DNA from: Blautia sp. | Lineage (GTDB): Bacteria; Bacillota; Clostridia; Lachnospirales; Lachnospiraceae | Length of the DNA: 34,084 nt | Direction of reading: 5' to 3' | NCBI GenBank assembly: GCA_023664455.1 | Contig: JAMPFM010000030.1 | Location: 1-34,084, forward strand | Shown here: positions 16,708-24,607 of the stretch, in pieces | How positions within the stretch are numbered: position 1 is the first letter of the stretch | How the letters are laid out: every line of letters begins with the position of its first letter | Translations under genes and position numbers: made by a program | Notes under the pieces: model-generated | Told to the model about the DNA's origin: nothing | The model's database searches: none | Seen by the model: the letters and a program-made list of their open reading frames with translations, nothing else

Positions 16708-17430
16708 GTGGGAATTGCATTGATATTGTCAGGTGGCAGCGGAGTCCGGCTTGGAACGGATATCCCGAAGCAGTACATAGAAATATATGACAGACCTGTC
16801 ATTTCGTATTGTGTCGAAAAGTTTGTATCCCATCCTAAGATTGATGGAATCCAGATTGTGGCAGCAGTACAGTGGCATGACACGATTATGCATAGTTTAG
16901 AGCAACTGGTAAGTCTGGGGATTGCGCCGGAAGCATTATCAAAATTTAAGGGATTCTCAATGCCCGGTGAGAACAGGCAGTTATCGATTTATCATGGCTT
17001 AACGGATATCATGGAATATGCGGATGAGGATGAGATTATCATAATTCATGATGCGGCAAGACCCATGATTTCGTTACAGATGATAACAGATTGTCTGAAT
17101 GCGGCATATGAGCATGAAGGGGTTCTGCCGGTACTGCCGATGAAAGATACCGTATATGTCAGTAAGGACGGTATCAGGGTTTCTGCGCTGTTAAAACGGA
17201 ATGAAATTTTTGCAGGTCAGGCGCCGGAGGCGTTTCGATTGGGGAAATATTACGAAGCGAATACGCGCCTTATGCCTGATGAAATTATGAAAATCAATGG
17301 TTCAACAGAACCCGCGGTTTTGGCAGGAATGGACGTTGTCATGATACCGGGCGATGAGAGAAATTTTAAGATTACCACAAAGGCAGACCTAGAGAAGTTT
17401 GAGGGAATTATAGAAGGAAAGAATATGTAA
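16708..17430 (+). CDS. IspD/TarI-family cytidylyltransferase (polyol-phosphate type)
   Basis: 240 residues from a GTG start 9 nt after GGGAGG; no ATG is suitably placed. The N-terminal nucleotide-binding motif is LILSGGSGVRLG with DIPKQY (Arg14 and Lys21), and IIHDAARPM and KDTVYV follow. The C-terminal part has GQAPEAFR, NGSTEPAVLAGM and FKITTKADLE, as in IspD and TarI. IspD makes CDP-methylerythritol and TarI makes CDP-ribitol. The gene's position between an epimerase-like and a polyol-phosphate-dehydrogenase-like gene, within a glycan cluster, favours CDP-ribitol or another CDP-polyol rather than isoprenoid synthesis. The exact polyol is inference. Confidence 0.85.
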   Translation: MGIALILSGGSGVRLGTDIPKQYIEIYDRPVISYCVEKFVSHPKIDGIQIVAAVQWHDTIMHSLEQLVSLGIAPEALSKFKGFSMPGENRQLSIYHGLTDIMEYADEDEIIIIHDAARPMISLQMITDCLNAAYEHEGVLPVLPMKDTVYVSKDGIRVSALLKRNEIFAGQAPEAFRLGKYYEANTRLMPDEIMKINGSTEPAVLAGMDVVMIPGDERNFKITTKADLEKFEGIIEGKNM

Positions 17431-17516
17431 TTACGGGAAATAGATTTTGTCAGATTCATGGTGATGAGGATAGTTTTGTTATTGTTTGGAAATGAATTAG
17501 TTAAAGGGGAATTTTC

Positions 17517-18599
17517 ATGAAAGCATGGATGTTACATGATATCAATGATTTACGCATAGAAGATGTGAAAATGCCTGTTATCGAAAAGAATGAAGTACTA
17601 GTTAAGGTCAAGGCAGCAGGCATTTGCGGCTCTGATATTCCAAGGATCTATAAAACCGGTGCACATACGCACCCGCTGATACCTGGGCATGAGTTTTCAG
17701 GCATAGTGGAAGCGGTAGGGGAAGAGGTTGATAGTAAATGGCAGAATCAGCGTGTCGGTATATTTCCGCTTATTCCATGTAAAAATTGTATTCCCTGCCA
17801 GAACAAACAGTATGAACTGTGTAGGAATTACAGCTATCTGGGTTCTCGTACAAATGGTGGGTTTGCAGAATATGTGGCCGTTCCAGAATGGAATCTGATC
17901 AGTCTGCCTGATGAGGTGACGTATGAAGCTGCTGCAATGCTTGAACCTATGGCGGTAGCGGCACATGCCATGAGAAGAGCCGCAATCTCTTCTGATAAAA
18001 CAGTGGCAATATGTGGACTGGGCACGATAGGGCTGTTGCTATTGATGTCTCTTATGAAAGATGCGCGGGATACATACGGTGATACAGCATCTATATTGGA
18101 TTCAAAGAGGATCTTCGTGATTGGCAATAAAGATTTCCAGCGTCAGACGGTTATCAATATGGGACTGCCTGAGGAATTTTATTTTGACAGTAGAAGTGGA
18201 AATGCAGGAAGCTGGCTGATGGAGCAGACGGATCAGCAAGGCGTGGATATATTTTTTGAATGTATCGGGAAAAATGAAACCTTTGTACAGGCGGTAAATA
18301 ATACGGCGCCCTCAGGAAAAGTCGTATTAGTAGGTAATCCCTATTCTGATATGTGTATGGAAAAAGCTGCTTACTGGAAGATTTTGAGGAATCAGCTTAC
18401 TCTTATTGGTACGTGGAATTCATCGTTTATACATGATATGGAAGATGACTGGCATTATGTAATTAACATGCTTTCCCGGAAGATGATTGTACCTGAGTCG
18501 CTTATTACTCATAGACTGCCTCTTGAGGGTCTGGAGCGTGGCTTACACATTATGCGTGATAAAACAGAGGATTATGTTAAGATAATGGTTAATATGTAG
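17517..18599 (+). CDS. Zinc-dependent polyol-phosphate dehydrogenase (GatD/TarJ-like)
   Basis: 360 residues; start after AAAGGGGAATTTTC. It is a medium-chain zinc dehydrogenase. The catalytic zinc ligands are Cys37 (GICGSD), His58 and Glu59 (PGHEF). The structural zinc set Cys88, Cys91, Cys94 and Cys102 is complete. The NAD(P)-binding loop is CGLGTIGLL near residue 165. Its start (CGSDIPRIYKTGAHTHPLIPGHEF) and the GSRTNGGFAEY segment resemble galactitol-1-phosphate dehydrogenase, and TarJ belongs to the same superfamily. With the epimerase-like and cytidylyltransferase genes upstream it probably reduces a ketose phosphate to the polyol phosphate. Whether this is ribitol, arabitol, xylitol or a hexitol cannot be decided. 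Confidence 0.82.
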   Translation: MKAWMLHDINDLRIEDVKMPVIEKNEVLVKVKAAGICGSDIPRIYKTGAHTHPLIPGHEFSGIVEAVGEEVDSKWQNQRVGIFPLIPCKNCIPCQNKQYELCRNYSYLGSRTNGGFAEYVAVPEWNLISLPDEVTYEAAAMLEPMAVAAHAMRRAAISSDKTVAICGLGTIGLLLLMSLMKDARDTYGDTASILDSKRIFVIGNKDFQRQTVINMGLPEEFYFDSRSGNAGSWLMEQTDQQGVDIFFECIGKNETFVQAVNNTAPSGKVVLVGNPYSDMCMEKAAYWKILRNQLTLIGTWNSSFIHDMEDDWHYVINMLSRKMIVPESLITHRLPLEGLERGLHIMRDKTEDYVKIMVNM

Positions 18600-18632
18600 C
18601 AAATGGTTCCTTTCCCTAGGTATTAGAGATTA

Positions 18633-18745
18633 ATTCCCTTATTTTATGTGATGACATGTGATTTATTCCCTCATTTTTTGTTGTCAATTATAATTTATTC
18701 CCTCATTTTTTTGTTGTTAATTACAAACAATTCCCCCATTTTTTC
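18633..18745 (+). repeat. Four direct imperfect repeats with 32-33 bp period
   Basis: ATTCCC followed by a T-rich stretch begins at 18633, 18665, 18697 and 18730 (spacings 32, 32, 33). The second and third units are nearly the same (ATTCCCTCATTTTTTGTTGT versus one extra T and a small change). About three helical turns separate the motifs, so they lie on one DNA face just upstream of a promoter. They could be protein-binding sites, curved DNA or the remnant of a mobile-element end. Confidence 0.65.
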
Positions 18746-18754
18746 GCATCCGCA

Positions 18755-18783
18755 TTGTATTTTTCAGAAAAATAGCATATACT
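18755..18783 (+). promoter_or_regulatory. Promoter of the DUF4143 ATPase gene
   Basis: TTGTAT (18755-18760), 17 bp, TATACT (18778-18783), 31 bp before the ATG, with AGGAGG at the ribosome binding site. Confidence 0.5.
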
Positions 18784-18814
18784 AATTGTAGGAATCTGAC
18801 AGGAGGACTGCAAT

Positions 18815-20146
18815 ATGGTTTATTTAAAGCGTAAAGTAGATGCTTTTTTGGAAGAATGGAAAGAAAATCCAGATAAGAAACCACTTATCATCAAAGGACC
18901 ACGTCAGGTCGGAAAGACAGAATCTATTAGAAAGTTTGCAGGGAAACATTATACAAGCATAATAGAGATAAACTTCGTAGAAGAGCCCAAGTATAAGATG
19001 ATTCTGGCAGACGGTTATAAAACAGCGGATATTCTGAAAAATATTTCTCGTATCGATCCGGTCAAAAATTTCCTGGAAGGGCAGACATTGTTCTTTTTTG
19101 ACGAACTGCAGGAATTTCCAGAGATTGCGACTGCTTTAAAATTTTTCTATCTGGACGGACGTTTTGATGTAATCTGCAGTGGTTCCATGCTGGGCATCCA
19201 GTACCGGCGGATTGAAAGTAATAGCGTTGGTTATAAGACGGATTATGAAATGTATTCTTTTGATTTTGAAGAGTATTTATGGGCAAAGGGATATGACGAT
19301 GCATTTGTGGACGAACTGCTGGAACATATGAAAAACCATTTGCCTTATAATGAGCTAACGATGTCCATATGCGAAGGGCTTTTTCTGGATTATTGCATTT
19401 TAGGCGGAATGCCTGCTGTTGTGCGGGAATATATCGAGAAAGGAACATTTGAGGGCTCCCTGGAAATACAGCGTCAACTGCTTGCCGATTATCAGGAAGA
19501 TATCCGAAAATATGCGGAAGGCATGGATCAGACAAGAATATTGAATGTTTTCAATCAGATTCCGCCGCAGTTAGCAAAGGACAATAAAAAGTTCCAGATT
19601 TCCAAAGTGGCGTCCGGCGCACGTTTTAAGGATTATCGTGGGTGTATCGAATGGCTGAAGGATGCAGGGATGATAAATATCTGCTATTGCCTGAATTTTC
19701 CAGAACTTCCTTTAAAAGGAAATTATGATGCGGCGAAATATAAAATTTATTTTGCGGACAGCGGGCTGTTGGTAGCTATGCTGGATGAAGAGGCGCAGGA
19801 AGATTTGCGGGCAAATAGAAACCTCGGCGTTTATAAAGGCGCATTGTATGAGAATATTGTGGGAGAGGCATTGACGAAGAGCGGATACGGGCTTTATTAT
19901 TATAGGCGTGAGAACTCTACATTAGAGGAGGATTTTTTTGTCAGGACTGCTTCGGAGCTGATTCCAGTGGAAGTAAAATCGACGAATGGAAGAGCCAAGT
20001 CGCTCAGAATGTTGATTGAAAGTGCGAAATATGCGGATATCCACTATGGTATCAAATTTGCGGGAAGAAATATCGGATATGGTGATTGTATTTATACCTT
20101 TCCGTATTTTTGCGCTTTTCTGTTGAAGCGATATTTGAAAACATGA
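18815..20146 (+). CDS. AAA ATPase with DUF4143 C-terminal domain
   Basis: 443 residues, typical for this family. The Walker A motif is GPRQVGKT (residues 28-35), Walker B is LFFFDELQ (about 92-99), and CSGSMLG follows as a sensor-like motif. The C-terminal DUF4143 part includes ILGGMPAVVREYI, IYFADSGLLVAML, ALYENIVGEAL and a PD-(D/E)xK-like end, LIPVEVKSTNGRAKSLRM. These proteins occur in many copies in gut Clostridia and Bacteroidetes; the cellular role is not established. It begins after the repeat array and promoter described here, on the same strand as the glycan cluster but separately transcribed. An AAA-ATPase-like remnant lies just downstream. Confidence 0.87.
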   Translation: MVYLKRKVDAFLEEWKENPDKKPLIIKGPRQVGKTESIRKFAGKHYTSIIEINFVEEPKYKMILADGYKTADILKNISRIDPVKNFLEGQTLFFFDELQEFPEIATALKFFYLDGRFDVICSGSMLGIQYRRIESNSVGYKTDYEMYSFDFEEYLWAKGYDDAFVDELLEHMKNHLPYNELTMSICEGLFLDYCILGGMPAVVREYIEKGTFEGSLEIQRQLLADYQEDIRKYAEGMDQTRILNVFNQIPPQLAKDNKKFQISKVASGARFKDYRGCIEWLKDAGMINICYCLNFPELPLKGNYDAAKYKIYFADSGLLVAMLDEEAQEDLRANRNLGVYKGALYENIVGEALTKSGYGLYYYRRENSTLEEDFFVRTASELIPVEVKSTNGRAKSLRMLIESAKYADIHYGIKFAGRNIGYGDCIYTFPYFCAFLLKRYLKT

Positions 20147-20191
20147 ATAAGAGTTACATCATTCACGCATAAGTATGGGAGGCATTATAGG

Positions 20192-20566
20192 ATGAAGGGG
20201 TAGTTGCTTCTGACCAGCGGATATCTAAAGGTGTTAAGGTATCAGTCCTATGAGGATATCCCAGATGGAGCCAAACCGCAATATGAACTGGCAGGCAGGT
20301 ATGTGCTGACTTCCAATCGGGAAAGCGGGTTTGGCAGATACGACGTCATGTTAGAGCCATGCAATGAAACTGATGATGCAATTATATTAGAGTTCAAGGT
20401 ACACGATCCAGAAGATGAGAAAACCCTGCAGGATACAGTACAGGCTGCACTGGCACAGATAGAGGAAAAACAGTATGCACAGAAACTATTGTCAAAAGGA
20501 GTTTCTTTGGAACGTATTTATAAATATGGTTTTGCATTTGAGGGAAAACGTGTATTGATAGGGTAA
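20192..20566 (+). pseudogene. Remnant of AAA-ATPase-like protein: C-terminal PD-(D/E)xK domain only
   Basis: An ATG with GGGAGG upstream opens Met-Lys-Gly and then a TAG stop; the same frame continues from TTG at 20204 to 20566. The encoded 120 residues match the C-terminal nuclease-like domain (PDDEXK_9) of AAA-ATPase-like proteins: [36 protein letters not shown] with the acidic-x-Lys core, [10 protein letters not shown], and [12 protein letters not shown]. The AAA part of about 400 residues is missing. It is almost certainly a truncated, inactive gene. A short independent domain expressed from TTG is possible but lacks a good ribosome binding site. Confidence 0.75.
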
Positions 20567-20571
20567 TTGCC

Positions 20572-20598
20572 ACCTTTTTTCTCTTCGTTCATATAATA
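20572..20598 (+). promoter_or_regulatory. SigK/SigE-like sporulation promoter
   Basis: CATATAATA at 20590-20598 fits the mother-cell -10 pattern CATAnnnTA, with AC at 20572-20573 separated by 16 bp. A TATAAT read with TTGCCA (20567-20572) would need a 19-bp spacer, so a sigma-A reading is poorer. CCTTTTTTCT (20573-20582) can also pair with the A-rich stretch holding the AAAGGAG ribosome binding site. Confidence 0.45.
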
Positions 20599-20629
20599 GA
20601 ACATAGAAAAAAAGGAGTGTTTCAAATCT

Positions 20630-22447
20630 ATGGCGATTGGTTATTTGAGAGTACAGGCAAGAACCGCAGAAGACGCGGTTCCCTTGGAAGGCGTGCAGGT
20701 CAGGATTCTGGATGACCAGGGGCGCAATGTTTATGTGCTGGAAACAGATGAAAACGGCGAGACACAAATCGTTTCTTTGGAAACAATCGATAAAAATCTT
20801 TCTTTAGACCCGTATTATTCCGGGACGCCCTATGTGAGTTATGATGTGGCGGCGCAGAATGCGGGCTTCAATTCTCTTTATATAGAAGGCGTGCCCATTT
20901 ATGACAGGGAAACCGCTATCGTGCCGCTTACATTTGTGCCGATGCAGTCTTTGCAGCGGACGCCTGTGGAAAACAGGATTACCATAGGAAAACCGGCGGT
21001 TGCCCTGCGGGGAGGGCATTATCAGACGGCTCCCGTAGATGAGCCGAGGGTCTTGCGTCAGGTCGTCATACCGGATAAGATTACGGTGCATCTTGGAAAT
21101 CCGTCTGCATGGGCTTCTAATGTTCAGGTTTCTTTTCCAGATTATGTGAAAAATGTGGCAAGCAGTGAAATCTATCCGACCTGGCCGGAAGCGGCTCTGC
21201 GGGCTAATATTTATGCAATCATCACTTTTGCCTTGAACCGGATTTTTACGGAGTGGTATCGAAGCCGTGGATATGATTTTGATATTACAAACAGTACGGC
21301 ATATGATCAGGCGTTTGTGTATGGAAGACCGGTTTATGAGTCGATTAATTTGATTGTGGATGAAATTTTCGACGAATACGTGCGCAGACAGGGACAGCTT
21401 GCGCCCTATTTTACCTCTTTCTGCAATGGTACGACCGTTACCTGCGCAGGACTCTCCCAATGGGGTACAGTTACACTGGCGCAGAGAGGGCTGGCGCCGC
21501 TGCAGATTCTGCGTACCTATTATCCTGATGATGTGGAAATCGCCGAGGCGAGTGTGGTCAGCGACGGAGCCTCTTCTTATCCCGGCACGCCGCTGCGGAC
21601 TGGCAGCAGAGGGTTAGACGTGCAGACGATTCAGACATATTTGAACAGAATCCGCAGCAATTATCCAGCGATTCCAATCATTACCGATGAAGCGGGTGTT
21701 TTTGGCAGCAGTACCAATGCGGCGGTGAGAAAATTCCAGAGTATTTTTGGTCTTAGCAGTGACGGCATCGTGGGTAAGGCGACATGGTATAAGATATCAG
21801 AGCTTTATACGGCAGTGACCAGACTGGCGGACTTGGACAGCGAAGGCACGACGCTGGGCATCGGGACAGTTCCGCCCTCTAGCGTACTGCGGCAGGGCTC
21901 AAGGGGCACGGACGTAGTTACTTTACAGTATCTTTTGAATATGATAGCGGAATTTTATCCGGGGATACCCGGAGTGTCCCAGGACGGTATCTTCGGAAGC
22001 GGAACGAGGCAGGCGGTCATTGCATTCCAACGTATGATGCAGTTGACTACTGACGGTATCGTAGGGGAAGGAACCTGGAGGGCGCTTTATCAGACATATC
22101 TTGGAATTGAACAGAATATTCCTTCTTCCAGACCGGATAGCGGTTATATCGAATATACTGTCCGTTCCGGGGATACGCTGTGGCTGCTTGCTAAACGTTA
22201 CGGCACAAGTGTAGATGCGATTAAGCAGTTGAACGGGTTAAGCAGTAATGCGTTGAATATCGGGCAGGTACTACGGATACCGGTGGATTCCCAGACCTCG
22301 TATTTTGAATATACTGTCCGCTCCGGGGATACGCTGTGGCTGCTTGCCCGGCGTTACGGCACAAGTGTAGATGCGATTAAGCAGTTGAATGGATTAAGTA
22401 GTGATAATCTGAGTATTGGGCAGGTGCTGAGGATTCCGGGGAAATGA
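20630..22447 (+). CDS. SpoIID-like protein with two peptidoglycan-binding and two LysM domains
   Basis: 605 residues; ATG after AAAAAGGAGTG. There is no signal peptide. Residues about 1-60 look like a carboxypeptidase-regulatory-like beta domain (VQVRILDDQGRNVYV). Residues about 185-305 resemble SpoIID: YPTWPEAALRANIYAI holds the position of the SpoIID catalytic Glu, and LSQWGTVTLAQRGLAPLQIL then YYPDDVEI close the domain. Two PG_binding_1 domains follow (about 322-392 and 414-487), each ending DGIVG..TW, and two LysM domains (about 506-550 and 558-603). Absence of an export signal plus a sporulation-type promoter suggests a spore-coat or cortex-associated protein acting in the mother cell. 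Lytic activity is not proven. Confidence 0.82.
   Translation: MAIGYLRVQARTAEDAVPLEGVQVRILDDQGRNVYVLETDENGETQIVSLETIDKNLSLDPYYSGTPYVSYDVAAQNAGFNSLYIEGVPIYDRETAIVPLTFVPMQSLQRTPVENRITIGKPAVALRGGHYQTAPVDEPRVLRQVVIPDKITVHLGNPSAWASNVQVSFPDYVKNVASSEIYPTWPEAALRANIYAIITFALNRIFTEWYRSRGYDFDITNSTAYDQAFVYGRPVYESINLIVDEIFDEYVRRQGQLAPYFTSFCNGTTVTCAGLSQWGTVTLAQRGLAPLQILRTYYPDDVEIAEASVVSDGASSYPGTPLRTGSRGLDVQTIQTYLNRIRSNYPAIPIITDEAGVFGSSTNAAVRKFQSIFGLSSDGIVGKATWYKISELYTAVTRLADLDSEGTTLGIGTVPPSSVLRQGSRGTDVVTLQYLLNMIAEFYPGIPGVSQDGIFGSGTRQAVIAFQRMMQLTTDGIVGEGTWRALYQTYLGIEQNIPSSRPDSGYIEYTVRSGDTLWLLAKRYGTSVDAIKQLNGLSSNALNIGQVLRIPVDSQTSYFEYTVRSGDTLWLLARRYGTSVDAIKQLNGLSSDNLSIGQVLRIPGK
22151..22402 (+). repeat. Recent tandem duplication encoding the two LysM domains
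   Basis: Segments starting at 22151 and 22307 (156-bp offset) are nearly identical over about 96 bp, also at third codon positions, showing recent duplication or gene conversion. Confidence 0.75.
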
Positions 22448-22487
22448 GACGGAACTCTACCATATGGGTATAGTTTTAGCGCGGAAT

Positions 22488-22632
22488 GGCAGGGCAGACA
22501 GAAATCCCGCGAAGGCACGCTTTCGCTCCGTGAAAAACGCAGCAGTACTAGGTTTAAAAGCCGCAAGGGCGGCTTTTTCACCAAGTGCTGGCGTTTTTCA
22601 AGGACCTTCGTGGGATTTCTGTCTGCCCTGCC
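22488..22632. repeat. 145-bp long imperfect palindrome
   Basis: Outer arms 22488-22515 and 22605-22632 are 28 bp each with one mismatch. Inner arms continue with small bulges (TGAAAAACG on the left against CGTTTTTC on the right) down to a GCCGC/GCGGC hairpin. The structure sits just after the LysM gene in a 368-bp stretch (22448-22815) that otherwise holds no supported gene. It may be a MITE-like element or a long structured RNA. Confidence 0.75.
22556..22578 (+). terminator. Rho-independent terminator at the palindrome core
   Basis: AAAAGCCGC, loop AAGG, then GCGGC followed by TTTTT, 109 bp after the LysM gene stop. The A/T flanks would let it act in both directions. Confidence 0.6.
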
Positions 22633-22815
22633 GTGGCTGTAACGAAAGAAGAATTTTACTTATGCGGAAGTTTATAAGGTATGCGGGAGTGATGTGGAAG
22701 AGGGTAGGGAAGCTTCTGGCGGAAAGATTTTAGAGGGAAGATAACGATATATGTTGACGGTATTTCGATATATGGATATAATGGAAGGGACTGAGAGAAA
22801 AAGGATGGGATTTGT

Positions 22816-23712
22816 ATGAAATGTGTATGTAAGCAATGTGGGACAACATTTGAATTAAGTGAAGCGGAAATTGATTTTTATCAGAAAAGGAATCTGCAGC
22901 TGCCGAAAAGGTGTAAAGAGTGCAGGCAGGAAAATAGGCAGAAACAGAGTGGGACGCAGGGCAGTCAGTCAGGGGGAAATGCAAGCCCGAAGATGCAGCC
23001 TTCTTATCGGATAACGCCGAATCAGCCGGCTGGGCGGAGTAAGAAATGGATTTATGCGGTAATTGCACTTGCCGCATTATTATTGGCGGGCGGCAGTGTC
23101 GGAGCCTGGAAGATTCATCAATTATCCGCGGAGCTTGACGCAATGGCGTCGGTACAGGGGGATACGGCGTATTCTGCGCAGGAACAGATTGCGGATTCAC
23201 CGGGGATGGACGAGCCTTTTCTGGCGGATACGATAGATGATGTGCCGGAGTCTTTATCGGATACTGTAGATACCGGGGAGAATCAATCTGAGGTTGTATC
23301 GGATACAGGGCAGCGGATAGTTGAGGAAACTGGCGCCGGGCAGCAGATGGCTGGGGAAACTGACGCCGGACAGGAAATAAATACCGCTGCGGCGGATGTG
23401 GAGCAGCCGGAACCGGAACCGGAGCCAGCGGCTGCTGCTGCTAAGCAATATACATTCCGCAGCACGAAGCTGATGGAAGAGCATTTTCAGAAACATGGAA
23501 TGGATATGGGCTTTGCAACGGCGCAGGATTATCAGGCGGCGGCAAGCACAGTAGTGAACAATCAGAATGCGCTGCATAAATTAGAGGCAGAAGACGGGGA
23601 CGACGTCTATTACCTGGAAGCGACGAATGAATTTGTCATCGTTTCCACGGACGGTTTTATCAGGACTTACTTTTTGCCGAATGACGGCATTGAATACTAT
23701 AACAGGCAGTAA
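22816..23712 (+). CDS. Membrane protein: N-terminal zinc ribbon, acidic linker, possible toxin-like C-terminal domain
   Basis: 298 residues; start after AAAAAGGATGGGATTT. Residues 1-36 are a zinc ribbon with Cys pairs CKQC and CKEC flanking a short basic helix. A linker follows, then one membrane segment (about 76-98: WIYAVIALAALLLAGGSVGAW). Residues about 105-210 are acidic, repetitive and low in complexity (GAGQQMAGE/DAGQEINT, then PEPEPEP). The last 85 residues are folded-looking: LMEEHFQKHGMDMGFATAQDY, YYLEATNEFVIVSTDGFIRTYF. I recall this H-x-x-K-H-G plus TNEF..DG.I.TYF pattern from C-terminal modules of phage and polymorphic-toxin proteins, but cannot name the family. With the ribbon cytoplasmic, the C-terminus would be outside. 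The MscS gene starts 75 bp downstream. Confidence 0.7.
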   Translation: MKCVCKQCGTTFELSEAEIDFYQKRNLQLPKRCKECRQENRQKQSGTQGSQSGGNASPKMQPSYRITPNQPAGRSKKWIYAVIALAALLLAGGSVGAWKIHQLSAELDAMASVQGDTAYSAQEQIADSPGMDEPFLADTIDDVPESLSDTVDTGENQSEVVSDTGQRIVEETGAGQQMAGETDAGQEINTAAADVEQPEPEPEPAAAAAKQYTFRSTKLMEEHFQKHGMDMGFATAQDYQAAASTVVNNQNALHKLEAEDGDDVYYLEATNEFVIVSTDGFIRTYFLPNDGIEYYNRQ

Positions 23713-23787
23713 GCGCATATAATGGAATCAGTTGCAGCTGCGGTTGTGATGGAATCGCGGCAGTATCTAAACGGTGAGGAAAAGCAA

Positions 23788-24579
23788 ATGGATTTTTTAC
23801 CCAAAATAGGTATTTTCGTAGGAGTTATCGTAGTATCCAATTATCTGGTCAGTCTGGTATTCAGATATTTATCGAAGCGGACCAAAGCGGTGCATCTGCG
23901 CATTTCAAAGTGTGCGATTAATGTCATTATTGATATCATTGCATTCTATAGTCTGGCGCAGCAGTTTGAACTGACGAGGGATATCAGTAAGGTTTTATTA
24001 CAGAGCGGTTCCCTGATTCTTGCCATCGCGACTTTTGCCGCCCAACAGGCGCTGGGGAATGTCATAAGCGGTATTTCATTGTCTGTATCTAAGCCCTATA
24101 AAGTGGATGAAAAAATCAGGGTGATTCAAGGCGGAACCGTGATCGCAGAAGGACTTGTCAAAGATGTTACGCTGCGGCATACGATTATTTATCAGTTTAA
24201 CGGGGAAACCTGTATTGTGCCCAATTCCGTGATGGATTCGGCGGTTGTCATCAATACGAATTTTACGGAAAATATAGGCAATTATGTAGAAATAGAAATC
24301 GGCTATGGGGCGGATATGGAGAAGGCTATCGGTATCATGCGGAAAATATGTGCGGAGCATGAACTGACCCTGAATACGGAGGCAAACGCTGTAACGGCAA
24401 GCGGATATACCCAAAATGGCGTTATTTTGAAAACCATTATTTGGACGCAGAATCTTAACGATAGTTTCCAGGCATGCAGTGATATTCGGATTGCTTTGGT
24501 CAGAGAGTTTAATGAAAATGGTATAGAGATACCCTATCAGACAGTTACAATATCCAATTATCGCCCGATAGAAGGATAG
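23788..24579 (+). CDS. MscS-family small-conductance mechanosensitive channel
   Basis: 263 residues from the ATG behind GGTGAGGA; an in-frame ATG at 23722 has no ribosome binding site. Hydrophobic segments lie at about residues 5-24, 42-62 and 72-92. The third passes into the MscS signature region AAQQALGNVISGISL, followed by the beta domain (KPYKVDEKIRVI, DVTLRHTII, VPNSVMDSAVVIN) and the C-terminal alpha/beta domain. Such channels release solutes on sudden osmotic downshift. The gene sits between the zinc-ribbon membrane protein and a YfcE-like phosphoesterase on the same strand with short gaps, so these three may be one transcript. Confidence 0.88.
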   Translation: MDFLPKIGIFVGVIVVSNYLVSLVFRYLSKRTKAVHLRISKCAINVIIDIIAFYSLAQQFELTRDISKVLLQSGSLILAIATFAAQQALGNVISGISLSVSKPYKVDEKIRVIQGGTVIAEGLVKDVTLRHTIIYQFNGETCIVPNSVMDSAVVINTNFTENIGNYVEIEIGYGADMEKAIGIMRKICAEHELTLNTEANAVTASGYTQNGVILKTIIWTQNLNDSFQACSDIRIALVREFNENGIEIPYQTVTISNYRPIEG

Positions 24580-24607
24580 ATTTGTGATGGAAAAGAGGCG
24601 TGTGGTA

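Noticed and set aside
18633-18745. CRISPR-like array
   Set aside because: Only about 15 bases per unit are conserved, the intervening sequence is also partly similar, there are no spacers of unique sequence and no cas genes.
19062-19535. 157-codon minus-strand frame inside the DUF4143 gene
   Set aside because: Antisense shadow of conserved ATPase motifs; no ribosome binding site.
20804-21460. 218-codon minus-strand frame inside the SpoIID/LysM gene
   Set aside because: Antisense of conserved SpoIID-like sequence; rich in Arg, His and Ile, as expected of a shadow.
22464-22733. 89-codon open frame after the LysM gene
   Set aside because: It runs through the long palindrome and terminator, has no ribosome binding site and encodes no recognisable domain.
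22730-23200. 156-codon minus-strand frame opposite the zinc-ribbon gene
   Set aside because: Pro/Ser/His-rich shadow of the plus-strand gene, without a start signal.
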